This document shows, in pieces, positions 11,137 through 22,957 of a stretch of 64,000 bases of DNA. Below the pieces are notes generated by a model, which saw only the letters and a list, made by a program, of their open reading frames with translations, was not told where the DNA came from and searched no databases. Location of the stretch: positions 13,770,279-13,834,278 of the forward strand of contig OX465298.1 of the NCBI GenBank assembly GCA_949987735.1, given 5' to 3'. Positions within the stretch are counted from its first letter, which is position 1. Every line of letters begins with the position of its first letter. Both the position numbers and the translations under genes were made by a program. The DNA is from Leucophora obtusa (Eukaryota; Arthropoda; Insecta; Diptera; Anthomyiidae).

Positions 11137-13895
11137 GCAGTGGTAGTTTGGACAAGGACCAGCATATTCCAAAGCTGTACACTAGGATGGCCCAAAATTA
11201 CTTTTTGCTGAGCTACTATTCAATGTACAGCTTAGGATTACCATATTATTTCTCGACCATGTGTAGATACTAAAATTCCCATGGGCGTTTTTTTAATTCC
11301 AAAGAAAAACAAATTCTCCATATAATGTTATTCCATCCCAATGTACACCTATAGAAAAGTTACTTTGAATATATTTATAAAATTTAACAATTTGTAGTAC
11401 TGATTTCGAAAAGTAAATGTTTTGTTTGTTGAAAAAACTAATTGATATTAACAACCAACAGGTATATATGGTAAATAAATAAAGAAAATCGTAATTGGAA
11501 AAGAAAATATATTTGGCATCACTCACAAGGATGAAAAGTTCTAAGCTATTTAATAAAAATAAGCTAAAAATCATGATTTGGCATTATTTCAAATATTTTA
11601 GATGTCTTCTTTAAGAAAAAATAAAGGCGGTTAGAAAGCTCTTCTATATTTTGCTTAAAAAGTACAATTGCCTCTCTTCATCTGCCACAGAACTTTAAAA
11701 GTTCTAATATAAACATAATTTATCTATGTTTATTTTAATTATGCAATACAAACAAATACCTGTTGAACTTTTATTATTTAATGCTAGTACTTGAATAAAA
11801 GAAATAAAATTTACATACATAAACAATTTTATAAATTACTCATGTTAACAAGTTTTTTATAATGAAAAAAAAAATTAACATTTTTAGGACTTATGTAGAA
11901 TTTTGTTTTATATTATAACTTTTAAAAAACAAATATTAATTAAAAATTCTTTTTTAGAAATATTTATTCAGTACGCATCACTTCAATACTGTGCTACTTT
12001 TACACATCATATATAAATATTTACTTTGTATTATATATATTGTCTTGATAACAGTACATCAGTAATTAAAGTGTATAAAAAAAAATTATTGTAATATTTT
12101 ACAATACTCAACATAGTATATTACAATGTCGCACATTTTAATATAAATATATTGTAGTATGTGTGAGCATATTGTAAATGTTGTAGTTGTAAAAAAGCCT
12201 TTGGGACATATAGACTTAAAGCTTACTCAAATAGTGTAAGGAATTCGAATTTTAATGAAACTCATTAATGAAAATCGCCTTCAAAGGATTCAAAATTTAG
12301 ATTGCGCTAGTTATAGCATAAGGCGTCTAAAAATGTCTAATTTACAGCTGAAATAATTTGTCTTTCATTGTTGGGAATTTTTTTTTTAATTTTTTTCATA
12401 ATAATTTTTGAGCATATTGTTTAGTAAATGTTATGTTATGTTTATTACATTTTTCATTATGTTGCTTTAACATTTGTTATGTATGATAAAGACAGTTTGC
12501 CATTTCAAAATTTATTGAAACAGGGGAAGTCATAAACGAAATCGAACGGAACGGGTAATAAGTGGAATTAAAACAGTACATATAATCAAGGAAATGGAAC
12601 GGGGTGAGCTCGATTTTACAATAGTGATATTTATAGATTTTTTCTATTTTAGAGATGTTTCTCAATTAAAAACAAAATTTTTTTTTCAAAAAGAAACATA
12701 TAAAAATTGAAAAAAACTTTAAGTTAGTACAAAAATTAGTAAAACATCTTGTCTACTAGTTTGCAGCAATTTTTTTAATTATAAATTTACTATTGTGTAT
12801 ATTTTTCGTAACAACTCAAAGCTTTCTAATACAAATAAATACTTTATGTCCGAGATTTCTGGATTTGACCGCGCCTATCCCGCCTATAACAGTAATTTTT
12901 TCAAATTTAATTCTAAATGTAATTGAAAATTATAATTGATATGTAATTGAAAACTCCCATGTTTGACTCTAACAACCTAGCGGGCTTTGGTCATATTTTC
13001 TTTTCTACCAGTTACGGAAACCCTTTTTGTCAGTGTTTATTTTCTTTCAGCCACATATTTGAAATTTTAATTGTTTTGCTTGTAAATGGTAAATGAAAAA
13101 TTTTGTGATGTGTTATTTTTTTGTAATGAATAATAAACAACAAAAACAAAATCACAAACATACAAACAAACAAAAAATTTCATTATGCAAATCATGTTTA
13201 GGCCACAAGGGTAAAAAGAAAATGAAATCAGAGCATACATTCAGGATATGGGATAGAAAATAACAAAAAAATCAGAAGAACAAAATTCTGGTGAGAGCAA
13301 AATATCTTTAGATGATAAAGATACATTTAGCAGATCTCTAAAAAAGAAGGATAAATTTTAATTTATAAAATTTTCAAAAAGCCTGCATATTTTATAAAAA
13401 CAGCATTGGGAGATAAAAAAGAATAAGAATGGGAATATTTTCAACTGTAACGAGATGTTTACAGTATTTTTTAACATTAATTAATCTGGAAAATGAGTTT
13501 TTAATGAGAATCCCTTTTTTGTATACTGTGACGTATGATTAATATTAATTATAGAATATTTATAAACTTTAGTTGATAGCACTAAAATTAGAGCTATATT
13601 CATAACAAAATTTATGTTTAATAAGAAAATTTACATTTTAAGTAATATTTTAATCTTATTTAAATCTAAAAAAATTTAAAAAAATTTGAAATATCCTTGT
13701 TTTTTTAGTATTTACCGTAACATTTTAGAAAAATGGGAACCTTTAACTTATTATTTAATATAATTGCAACCATAAAATAAAATTGAAAGCTTATACTACA
13801 TTTACTCATAATCAAAAACTAGCAGTAGTTTGTCTACTTACTTGTCAAATTCAATAAAAAAATTTTTAATGAGAAACCAAAAATTTTTAAAAATT
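11137..13895. other. A+T-rich non-coding stretch
   Basis: No gene is supported. The 93-codon minus-strand frame at 11293-11574 is A/T-driven and unlike any family I know. One exact copy of the dispersed motif CGTATGATTAATATTAAT lies at 13532-13549. The rest is low-complexity A+T sequence. Confidence 0.45.
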
Positions 13896-14213
13896 ACTAG
13901 TTTGTGTTTATGGTTTTTCGTTCGGCAGATGTATTTATTTGATCTGAAGATTGTTACAATCAGTAATATTTTCATTCGATTTTAAGATCAAGTATGACAA
14001 ATTCCAAATAGAATTCATTATTTATTTTACAACAAATAGAGAAAAACCTTATAAACTAGTTTGTGTTTATGGTTTTTCGTTCGGCAGATGTATTTATTTG
14101 ATCTGAAGATTGTTACAATCAGTAATATTTTCATTCGATTTTAAGATCAAGTATGACAAATTCCAAATAGAATTCATTATTTATTTTACAACAAATAGAG
14201 AAAAACCTTATGA
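13896..14213. repeat. Exact tandem duplication, two 159-bp units
   Basis: 13896-14054 and 14055-14213 are near-perfect direct copies starting ACTAGTTTGTGTTTATGG and ending GAGAAAAACCTTAT. The duplicated unit includes part of the left arm of the foldback element that follows. The lack of divergence points to a recent event, or to an assembly artefact. Confidence 0.85.
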
Positions 14214-14460
14214 AAAAAAACTTTCCTAGAACCAATGTTTGACAATAAATGCAATTTCAAGTGCCACCAAGCACTATCATCAGATTGTCTTTACATTATA
14301 ACCTAAAGAGAACCCCATAAAGACAATCTGATGATAGTGCTTCGTTGCACTTGAAAATGCATTAATTGTCAACCATTGGTTCTATGAAAGTATTTTTTCA
14401 TAAGTTTCTTCTCTATTTGCTGTAAAATAAATTGTGAATTCTATTTGGAATTTGTCGAAC
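14157..14460. mobile_element. Foldback (hairpin) element
   Basis: A long inverted repeat. The left arm contains ACAAATTCCAAATAGAATTC, CTAGAACCAATGTTTGACAA and CACTATCATCAGATTGTCTT. Their reverse complements follow in mirror order after a short loop around 14300-14315. A half-copy related to its outer arm lies inside the pogo-like element at about 41950-42080, suggesting descent from that family. Confidence 0.8.
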
Positions 14461-15090
14461 GAGAATTACATTTTTTTATTATCAGTTCTACAATTTTGTT
14501 ATTAATTTTTTTTTCGAAAGAGTAAAAGAAACCTGAAATTTTGTTGTAGTGAAAATTTAGCTTTATATAAAAATTCATCACTTCATGACTCCTTCTAAAG
14601 TCATTGAAATTTAAATCTCTTAAGGAAACTCTAACAAAAAAATATACTTGACAAATTACAAAATATTTGCTACACCTGCATTGTATAGATATTTTTATTT
14701 ATCCTTCAGCTTAGTTTAAAACGAAATTGACAGCCTTGGAATGTTATGTAAAAATATCCTCTATATAAGTAATCTGTGAAAATGGCCAAAGTAAACCAAA
14801 GTAAGATGCATTTGGAAATTTAAAGTTATTTGGTGTAAATTATTTAACTTGAACTCCTTTTATAGGCTTAAAATATTAGTGCCTAAATTCATAAATGTTT
14901 CAAAAAGTTATAGAAGGCTTATGGAATGAATTTTATATGAAAAATTTATTTTATAAACCTACTTTAACTTTATGAAACATTTATGAATTTAGGCATAGAT
15001 ATTTAGCTATGAAAAAATCTTAAAAAATTACAAAATTCATAACAGAATATTTTCTTAGATAAGTAAGAAATACTCTATCATTTGTTAATG

Positions 15091-15334
15091 TATATCGTCG
15101 ACCGGCCTGCAAAATGTCATATATGTTTTTTAATAGATTTTCAGGAGAGCGAAAAAACTGTTACAAAATCTACTTTTAAGATATTTTATTGGCATGATAT
15201 GCCTTAAATTCCATCATGAAGGCATATGATGCCAATAAAATATCTTAAAAGTAGATTTTGTAACAGTTTTTTCGCTCTCCTGAAAATCTATTAAAAAACA
15301 CATGTGACAGTTTGCAGGCAGGTCGACGATATAT
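15091..15334. mobile_element. Near-perfect 115-bp-arm hairpin MITE
   Basis: Arms 15091-15205 and 15219-15334 are reverse complements with only about half a dozen mismatches, around a 13-nt loop. The outer ends are TATATCGTCGACCGGCCTGC and its mirror near 15315-15334. Any transcript through it would form a long double-stranded hairpin. An exact dispersed-motif copy starts 16 bp beyond the right arm. Confidence 0.85.
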
Positions 15335-15370
15335 TGTGCAACCACGGTGGCGTATGATTAATATTAATTA

Positions 15371-16454
15371 AGAGTTTTAGTGAATTTATATGTATAACTT
15401 TAAAGCCATTAAATTTTTTAAATCAATTCAAACTCCATTTCAAATTTGGAATATTAAACAAGATTTAAAAGTCACTTATGTTTGAATTATCTATAGAAAT
15501 GATCAATGGAAATTAAAAACAAAATTTAAAAAATCTTTTACCCAATGTCCTGTAAGCTACTAACTGGGACTTTAACTGACACCTGTGCTGATGTTTACCA
15601 CATAAGTTTTAAATTTAACTTTGGGTTAAATTTTAACTGGACATTGTGTTATCCGGCCTTAGTTACATATCTAAAAATATTTTCCTATCTAACAGTGTGA
15701 TTAAAAAAGAATTGCCGCTATGTGTTATATATAAAAAAAAAAAATAAGGAAAAAAATTAAAATAATAACTAACCACAAACTATATCCAAATGAATAAAAT
15801 ATGAGCTGAAATCATGCTTGAATGTTATTGAAATTGACCCTCAAAAATCAAAACCACGAGAGAATAAAACATTTCAATAGAAAAATTAACGAACAAAGAA
15901 AAAAATTCAATGAAACTCTTAAAGGATTTTAAAGCAAGAAATCTCAACTGCTAGGCAGATAGGCTACCAGAATATTTGTTGAAATTTTCCAAAACGAAAG
16001 AAAACGAAATATGAAATAAATATGAGCCATAAAAACATGATTAAAAATGTAGTAGAAAGAAATCTTGTACAATAAATTTTTATTTTTGATGCGTTATTTA
16101 TTGGAGCACATGTCTAGTTGTTTTTTTTTTGTTGATTCTGGTTTGATTACTGTACATGACAAGACTTGCATGAGAAGATTTCTGGAATATAAAAAAGTAA
16201 AATCATGAAAGGGGTAATAAAATTTCAAGAATTTTATTACACAAAAGGTGAATAAACAAAAGGATACGCAACATTCTAAAGGTTAACAGTATTGTGTGTA
16301 TTTATAAAGGTGTTACTAATTGAAATGGGTAATTTTCTATAATTTCCAAAAATTTCTACAAATATTTATTAACATTTTAGAGTAAAAAAGAAAATGCAGT
16401 TATCAGGAGTTTTAAACACAAGTACTTATATCAAATGAGAAGTATTTAAAGTTA
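15371..16454. other. A+T-rich non-coding stretch
   Basis: I see no gene or clear repeat. The sequence just upstream of 16455 probably belongs to the decayed mariner copy. Confidence 0.4.
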
Positions 16455-16628
16455 CGATCGATGCAAAACGCTCTCACTAAAATACGCTTCACTTCGAACA
16501 GGGTATGCGAAATTGGCTTGATGCATTCTTGGTCTAAAAAAATGAGAAGTTCTTTTTGGTACGGAATCCATATATTGCCAGAAAGATGGGAAAATGTCAT
16601 ATCTAACGACGGCCAATACTTTGAATAA
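16455..16628 (+). pseudogene. Mariner transposase C-terminal remnant (mauritiana-like)
   Basis: The plus strand reads 57 codons and a TAA at 16626-16628. The end reads GIHILPERWENVISNDGQYF, the signature C-terminus of Mos1-like mariner transposases, which typically end in LPERWxKVxxSDGQYFE. Upstream, RSMQNALTKIRFTS matches the region after the third catalytic aspartate. In the middle, the family-like reading RNWLDAFLV lies in a different frame, implying two compensating frameshifts. The N-terminal DNA-binding domain and catalytic DD34D residues are absent, so it is inactive. The call rests on translated motif recognition and there is no terminal repeat to delimit the copy. Confidence 0.8.
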
Positions 16629-17997
16629 ATATATATTGTACCAATATTTTAAATAAACGGCCAAAATTTGCAATAAATCCCATATCTTTAAGTTAAGAAG
16701 TTCAATAATAATAATAAAAAATACATATTTATTTGTTTTTATTTTTTCAATTGAATGCAATTTTATATAGCTTTTCTTAATGATTAAAAAATGTTTTTTT
16801 TTCCTACAAATAAATACTTTTGCACTTAAAACCAATAAAACTGAAATACTATTAAAAAACAAACAAATATTTGAAATATTAAAAAAAAGTTTTTTGAATT
16901 GTCCTTTGTTGGTATTTTTTACATTTTTCTCTTCATTAGAATTAAACCAAAGAGAATAAGTTCCTCCCTTTTAACCACATTGAAATGCTGTTTATGTTGT
17001 TGCCATTTTTGCAATTTTTGCCAGCTTTATATTTTGGTTATTTATGCAATACGCATATTTGTCCGATGAATATTTAAACATGAATTACAGTAAAAGAGTG
17101 TTGTTTTCATGGTGGAGAAAGACAAGTTGAACAATAGTCTTTTATTATTGCTGCTTTAATAACATTTACAGGATTTTTGAAGGTTTTCATTGTTAATACG
17201 TGTAAATACAAGGAGAGAGCTAGTAATAACTTATTTTATGTATTATCTTATTTGATTCCATACATGACGTATGAGTGATAATAATTATGGTAGTTAAACG
17301 AAGCGTATGAGCAATATGTGTTTTTCTATGAAATAATATTGAATAATACGTAAGAACAAAATGAAAAAAAGTGAACTTGTTAAAAAATGAAATGATATAG
17401 AAACGGATTCCAAAAGAGATGCCCAAGCAATAGAAAAAGCACTACAATTAATAACACTGCATGACACTCAAAAAATTAATGGAGATCTGATCATCAGTTT
17501 TTATATTTCGATCATGCTGATTACAATGGCGTACTTTATTTTTTGATCTAAGGTACAGATTTTTCGCTAAATGTTTTTAAAGTTTGTCGGTTTTCCATTT
17601 AGTTTTTCATATACAAAAATGTTCAAATGCAATCAATATAAATTTTTTGTGGTGAAATGTAGGCACTGGACCTGTATTCATATTTAGGCTTAAAATTTTA
17701 TGCATAGAACTTGATATTAAAACCACAGTTCGCGTTTTATATGGATTTTTGGCTTTTTAAAGGTTTTAGCCCAATTGAATCGCTGAAACTAAAATCGGCC
17801 TTTATAAATGCTACGGCTTAGAAAAGAAGCAACTAAAAGGAAAATATATCAAAAAAATGTATTCATCTATAGCGGGCTATACGTTAAAATCGCAACTTTT
17901 CAAAAAACTCTAAAAACTCTTCTTGCTAAATTTCAAGCAAAACAGTTTCCATTTGCCAAAGTTTTCGCAATAAATACATTTTTTACTAAGGTTAGTA
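16629..17997. other. A+T-rich non-coding stretch
   Basis: The 136-codon minus-strand frame at 16452-16862 is the antisense of the mariner remnant plus A/T-rich sequence and is not a gene. Variants of the dispersed motif (CGTATGAGTGATAATAATT, GCGTATGAGCAATATG) lie at 17267 and 17303. Confidence 0.45.
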
Positions 17998-18649
17998 CAC
18001 TCAATCAAAAAAGTCTGTAATGGCTACTGAAAATTTTGCTGTTATTACAGGAAATTTAACTATTTTGAGCCCAGCGGTATTTTTTTTTTTTGCTAATTTT
18101 ATAAAAAATAAGTAGTCGATACTAAATTTTAACAAAATTGTTGTAAACTGCAAATCAAGATCGGTTTGCTGAAATCAGTTGAAAAACTTACTAAATATCA
18201 ATAATTTTAGTGCAATGAAATTAGTGTAAATAATTAGTTGTAGCTACTAAATTTCAGTAAATTGTTGTAAACTGTAATTTAGAATCAAAAAAAAACTGTA
18301 ATGTGTAATAAGAGAATAGCAAAAATGATAACTAAAAAAAAAATTGTACTAGAAATCAGTATAAAAATAGTAGAGTGCGATTGGAAACTGCCCAATCAGA
18401 AAAATACAAACGGGAAAGCGATGGCAAAGCACTTTAATAGGTGGTACAAGTACTGGCAAAAAGTGCTTTCCCATTCCCAAAATGATAACATCATTAGACA
18501 AAAGGACCGGCTGTTAAAAACGCGCCGGAAAAGCACTGGAGAAACAAAATTTGTGAACATTGGAAAAATGCTGGCAAAACCAATAGATAGGTGGTCTGGA
18601 AATGTATTTTCCAAAATAAAATTTAAAAAAAGTTCATATGTATTTTTTT

Positions 18650-18722
18650 GGCCCTGCCGTGATTTGAACCCAGGCCGTCAGATTGGCAGAGGATTGCTCT
18701 ACCCACTGAGCTAACGAGACAT
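18650..18722 (-). other. tRNA-like module 1 in family N
   Basis: The minus strand reads TTAGCTCAGTGGGTAGAGC (A box) and, 30-40 nt later, GGGTTCAAATC (B box), then GGCAGGGCC. Spacing and order are those of a tRNA gene of about 72 nt. The 5' and 3' acceptor strands pair poorly and there is no T-run after the 3' end, so I call a tRNA-derived module rather than a functional tRNA. Confidence 0.65.
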
Positions 18723-18935
18723 ATAATATTTGATAGCTAAACACGTGATAATCGCTGGACAACTACTGGCTGTGCTAAAAAGCTAGCACTGGCAAACAGT
18801 TTTTTGGAACTAATATGCCAGCGTTGGGAGAGCAAAAAAAAGTTGGTCTTAAAGGAGTTTTTCCAGAAACAAAAAAATTGATGTTATAGAACAAAAATAT
18901 TTTTAAATTAAAAAAAGTCCAAAAAAAATTTTTTG

Positions 18936-19030
18936 CTTGCAACCGCATTTGAACTCGGAACCTCCTGACTACAAACCTTTTTTAACGAAGCGTCAGCATT
19001 TTTATAAAATCATTGCTCTACCAGTGAATT
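18936..19030 (-). other. tRNA-like module 2 in family N, diverged
   Basis: The minus strand shows TTCACTGGTAGAGCAAT (A-box-like) and GAGTTCAAATGC (B-box-like), separated by an expanded anticodon region of about 60 nt. It is more decayed than module 1. Confidence 0.5.
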
Positions 19031-19369
19031 GTATTTTGTACCACTGGTAGCATTGGCTAAGTAGCACTGGATAACCACTGGTTGCAAATCTTGGCATATC
19101 ACTCTTAAACCATTCTTTGGCAGTGGTTTTTTTTTATAAACCACCGAAATTTTTGTAAAACAAATGCTGGAAAAACGCTTTTTGCAAGCGCTGGCAAAGC
19201 GTCCCAAATGAGTATTCTACCAGTCATTTATTTTCAACACCATGGTTACCCAGTGGTATGCCAGTGCTTGATTTTTTGTACCACTGGCGATTTCTGATTG
19301 GGTGTTTACAAATTTTTTTTACTAACTTTTTTATCTGAGTGTATCATACTAAAGACATTTTAATACATA

Positions 19370-20082
19370 TACTAAAGTGAAATAATTTCGCAAGAAGAAA
19401 CGTATATTTTTTTATTCTTAGAAATTTTTCTCATTGCCGCCACTGGGTTACGAACTTTCGATCACAAGATTGCTGATCTAGCTCTCTACCGCTGAGCTAT
19501 TCTGTGATATGAAAGTTTACTGGCATAAAAACATCACTTTGTCATTGCGAGATATTGTGTCTTATTCTAATCAATAAAAGTACTTATTAAACAACTGCAA
19601 AATTTGCACTGCAATTCAATATTTTTTCCAGTACTATTTTCACAGGTGTAAAAAATGCGATTTTTTCATAATTTTTTTTTTTTATATATTTTTAAATTTA
19701 AAATTTAAGAATTAAACAAATATTGAATTCAAACTAATCAATTATAAATATTAAAAAAAATTTTTTTTAAGTAAAACAAATAACTGAAATATTGGCTTCG
19801 CCAGAAATCGAACCCACTATCATCTGTTTAGAAATAAACTGTATCAAAATCACTTTTTAGGACCATTTTTAGAATCATAATGCTTTAGAAACAATACTTA
19901 AGTGATTTTTTGAATATTATTCAAAACTACTTCTAAAAAAGCTGTAAAAATATACTAGCAAGCAAGTTCGAAGCAATGGAAGAAGTAATTTTTTTGAAGT
20001 TGTTCAGAATTACTTCTACGGATACTTTTGAAGCAATGTCAGAAGTGACTTGTAAAGCATGACTGGCATTTATTTTGCTGGG
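19370..20082 (-). mobile_element. tRNA-module TIR element, family T (copy B), left end eroded
   Basis: On the minus strand it begins CCCAGCAAAATAAATGCC (20082 leftward) next to a TA, as do its relatives at 42869-46409, 48660 and 52588. Shared landmarks in order are GAAGTAATT-rich repeats, a B-box-only tRNA piece (19794-19830), a segment of about 290 bp, and a full tRNA-like module (19435-19503). The far end is lost or diverged near the family G boundary. No protein is encoded. Confidence 0.7.
19435..19503 (-). other. tRNA-like module, full A and B boxes (family T, copy B)
   Basis: The minus strand reads AATAGCTCAGCGGTAGAGAG (A box) and CGAAAGTTCGTAACCCAG (B box). It is homologous to modules at 45234-45303 and 49606-49674. 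The T stem is imperfect, so it is not a credible functional tRNA. Confidence 0.6.
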
Positions 20083-21954
20083 TATGTTAAGATTTAACTC
20101 AAGCTGACACGTACGTTTTTTTTTTGATATTCATGCTAATTTGGACTTTAACCAATTTTTCACGAAGACCCCTTTTTATACATTTTGGAACAATTTGGCA
20201 ACCTTTCCTCTTATGAAAAATTTATTGTGGTTTGTTTATCAGTTTTATTGCGAAAGTCATAAGACAGGTTGTTTTCCGATTTCTTTGTTTTAGATTTTCG
20301 ATTGCTATTCTCTATCACATATCTGTATTTCATACAATTTGGAGAATTTAGCTTAGAATACTTTCCTTGGTAAAAATAATAATAAAACATATTTTCTGCC
20401 CTTAATTATTAATTTTTCGTCTTGTTTTGGTCAAATTTTATCAAAAGGTTTTGTTAGAATTTATATTGTTGTCCTAATTGCCTTTCAATTTACAAAAATT
20501 CATTAAAACAAAAAACTTTTATTTGTACCTCACCCTTAAATAATAGTTTTTATGAGTTGATTGGTGGTTAGAAATTCTTCAATAAAAAGTCTATTTGTAA
20601 CAGATTTTGATTTGTAATATTGCTTTATTTTGCTGCTGACTTTGCTTCTGACCTCTATGCAGTCACATTTCGACTGCTTATGATTTGAAAGAATATTCAA
20701 TAATAAAGTTGAAGGCGTTTAGTTTAGTTTATTTGCAACTGACAGACATCAAAACCAGAAAAGAAATTTATATTTAAAGATTTCGCAAGCATTAATCATA
20801 CATTTGAAAAACTTTAGCTTAAACAACTTAGAATTTAATGAGTATAGATAAATGTGCCTTTAAAATGTTTGCTTTATGGTAAGCCATTTCCAAGTTATAA
20901 GCAAATATTTAATTAATTTCCTAATTAATATTAATCATACGTCACGTAGTCCAAATAAAGTTATTTTAAAATAATGTGCTGTAGATTTCTTGTTTTTTTG
21001 TTTTAAATTTTTCGTTAATTTGGAAAACTGTTAAATAATCTTATTATAAAGGTTTTTAATACAATTTTAAGTAATAGAATTTTTATAATTGATTTTTTGC
21101 TTAAAATTAATCCTTTTATTTCTTGTATTTTTTAATAGAGATTATATGAGTTTCAAAGAAAACTTAAATTGTTATGAATTCAATGAATTTTATTATAACA
21201 ACTTTTTGTTATGAATTTATAATAATTGTATTTTTTGTAAAAGAATTTATTAGTTTATAATATTTTTACAACACTACAGTCGCTACTAAGCTGCTAAGAC
21301 AAACTAGGTTTTGTATTGCAAATATAGTTCTGAGAAAAACTTTCATTAGCAAATAATTGGAAAACCTTAGCAGAACTTTTTTAAAGAGCTTTTTCTGTAA
21401 TGTTTTTTTATCAAACACTAATGGCAATAGTATCATGTAATTTACATGATATTATTTGATTATATAGTCAAAGTTTTTTTTTTTTTAATTTTCTAACTTT
21501 TTTTATATGTTCAGTAGTATAAAGTTTCATTTATATAGTTTTTTTATTATCTTTTCGTTCAAAGCAACAAAACTTTGTCCTTTGGTATATGAATATGCAA
21601 AAGTTCTTCTTTTTTTTTATAGGTATCAAAGTATTATTTGACTTTTTATCAACTTTTTACGAAAGTGTGTGAAAAAAACGAGAAACAAGAAGAGCAACAA
21701 AATTGACAAAAATTAATATTTAGAACTACATATGTTAGAATAAAATTTTTAGTTTAAAACGTATTTAGAAAAATTACAGATTTTAACTTTTTCTTTTTTT
21801 ATTAAATTGTATTTAAAAACTTTCGCCTTGAAGATAAAGAAAATAATACAAAATTACAAGGTTATAGAATAAGGGATTATAAAAGGTTGATATTGATAGT
21901 TTTGTGCTAAAATATATGTTGGAGTTTTAAAAATATTAATCATCAGGCAACAAC
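20083..21954. other. A+T-rich non-coding stretch
   Basis: No gene is seen. An exact inverted copy of the dispersed 18-nt motif lies at 20924-20941. Otherwise it is low-complexity A+T sequence with T-runs. Confidence 0.45.
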
Positions 21955-22225
21955 AGCAACGAAAGAAATCATCTATAAATCACAGAAAAACTTTCTGTTA
22001 CAAAGAATCGGTGGGAAAAGTGAATTTTTTCCACTGTCTCAGATTGATGATTTTTTGTTTTAAATTGTCCAAAAACCGCCTTTTTGGTTGCAAAGTAGAA
22101 CCAGTTCCCCTAGACCAGTTTTGGAACTAGTTCGTGAACTAATTATCTGTTGCTTATACTCTACATTTAAGTTTTTTGGTACGAGTTCTGGAATCGGTTC
22201 TGGTGAAACTGGTTTTATATATGGT
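21955..22225. repeat. Dispersed repeat L, copy 1
   Basis: It shares AAAAACTTTCTGTT, ATTGATGATTTTT and a GGTTCTGGTGAAAC/AACCGGTTGCC-rich block with 56440-56735. The open frame at 22060-22335 is part of this repeat. The element type is unknown. Confidence 0.5.
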
Positions 22226-22682
22226 ATGGTTGGCAACCACTTGTAAAAATATTCATTAATTGAATTAAGCTTATTAAAAAATTTTATGAAACAATTTAAT
22301 TTAATGAATTCTTTCATTAGATATATTTTGTACATCCGTAAAATATGCTATAATTTAATGCGCTTTTTGTATTTATTTATCCACTCCAGATTAGCAACGA
22401 CAACAACCACCTATAATAAATAATAGTAAATGAATTGATTCAAATTGAAGCACTTCATTAGCTGAATGATTTAATCATTGGAGGAGTGGCCTATTAATTT
22501 TACGAAGAGTTTCATTAATTTTATGAACTTTTCATACTTACTTTGATGAAATTTGTTTCACAGATACTATGAAAAGTTTCAATGGATGAGTCCCACTGAC
22601 AAATTTCATTGAAACTATGAAGAAATTCATTACTGAAGTGATAAGAATTCTCTCAGTGTAAGAACCTGTATAACAAATTCAA

Positions 22683-22957
22683 TAAATAGATGTCAATACA
22701 TTGCTAGATCTGTCAAAGCAACAAAATAGTACTTTGGAAGATGACAAAGCAGACTATGGTAAATTTTTTGTTATTGTTTTTCTTTTTTTCTTTATCTGCC
22801 GGGCAGACGGACAGACGAATATCGCTAAATAGGCTCAAAACGTGATCCTCAGTCGATTTAGAGGTGGGTCTAGGTCCAATATTTTTTTGTGTTATAAGCA
22901 TCAGTAAAAACTTATTATACCCTGCCCACGCAGAAAGAATTATCTGCATGAAATTAA
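22683..22957. repeat. Dispersed repeat K, copy 1
   Basis: It contains TTTGGAAGATGACAAAGCA and the CGGGCAGACGGACAGACG block seen in many fly intergenic repeats, ending CTTATTATACCCTGCC. Relatives lie at 26225-26824, 54405-54625 and, inverted, 61845-62065. No coding capacity is recognised. Confidence 0.55.

Larger units (their letters stand above)
18391..19302. mobile_element. Non-autonomous TIR element with two tRNA-like modules (family N)
   Basis: Terminal inverted repeats are CCCAATCAGAAA at 18391-18402 and TTTCTGATTGGG at 19291-19302; outside them AAAC/GTTT also matches. Subterminal CACTGG/CCAGTG words occur more than a dozen times, a pattern typical of transposase-binding subterminal repeats. 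The interior carries two minus-strand tRNA-like sequences. No transposase is encoded: the 137-codon frame at 18301-18714 just reads through the element. The superfamily is not assignable because no clear target duplication is visible (at most TG). Confidence 0.75.
17998..19341. mobile_element. TA-flanked inverted-repeat element (family G-like) carrying a nested element
   Basis: TA flanks lie at 17996-17997 and 19342-19343. The ends CACTCAATCAAAAAAGT and (inverted) CACTCAGATAAAAAAGT match in all but two or three positions. Its interior shares the CAGTAAATTGTTGTAAACTG style with family G. The 912-bp tRNA-module element at 18391-19302 was inserted near its right end and is therefore younger. Confidence 0.65.

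Noticed and set aside
16452..16862. 136-codon minus-strand open frame
   Set aside because: Its C-terminal third is the antisense of the mariner C-terminus, which has the convincing family match on the plus strand.
18301..18714. 137-codon plus-strand open frame
   Set aside because: It reads through the left end of the family N element and the antisense of a tRNA-like module; the DLNPGRQIG-like tail is the usual artefact of translating tRNA-derived sequence.
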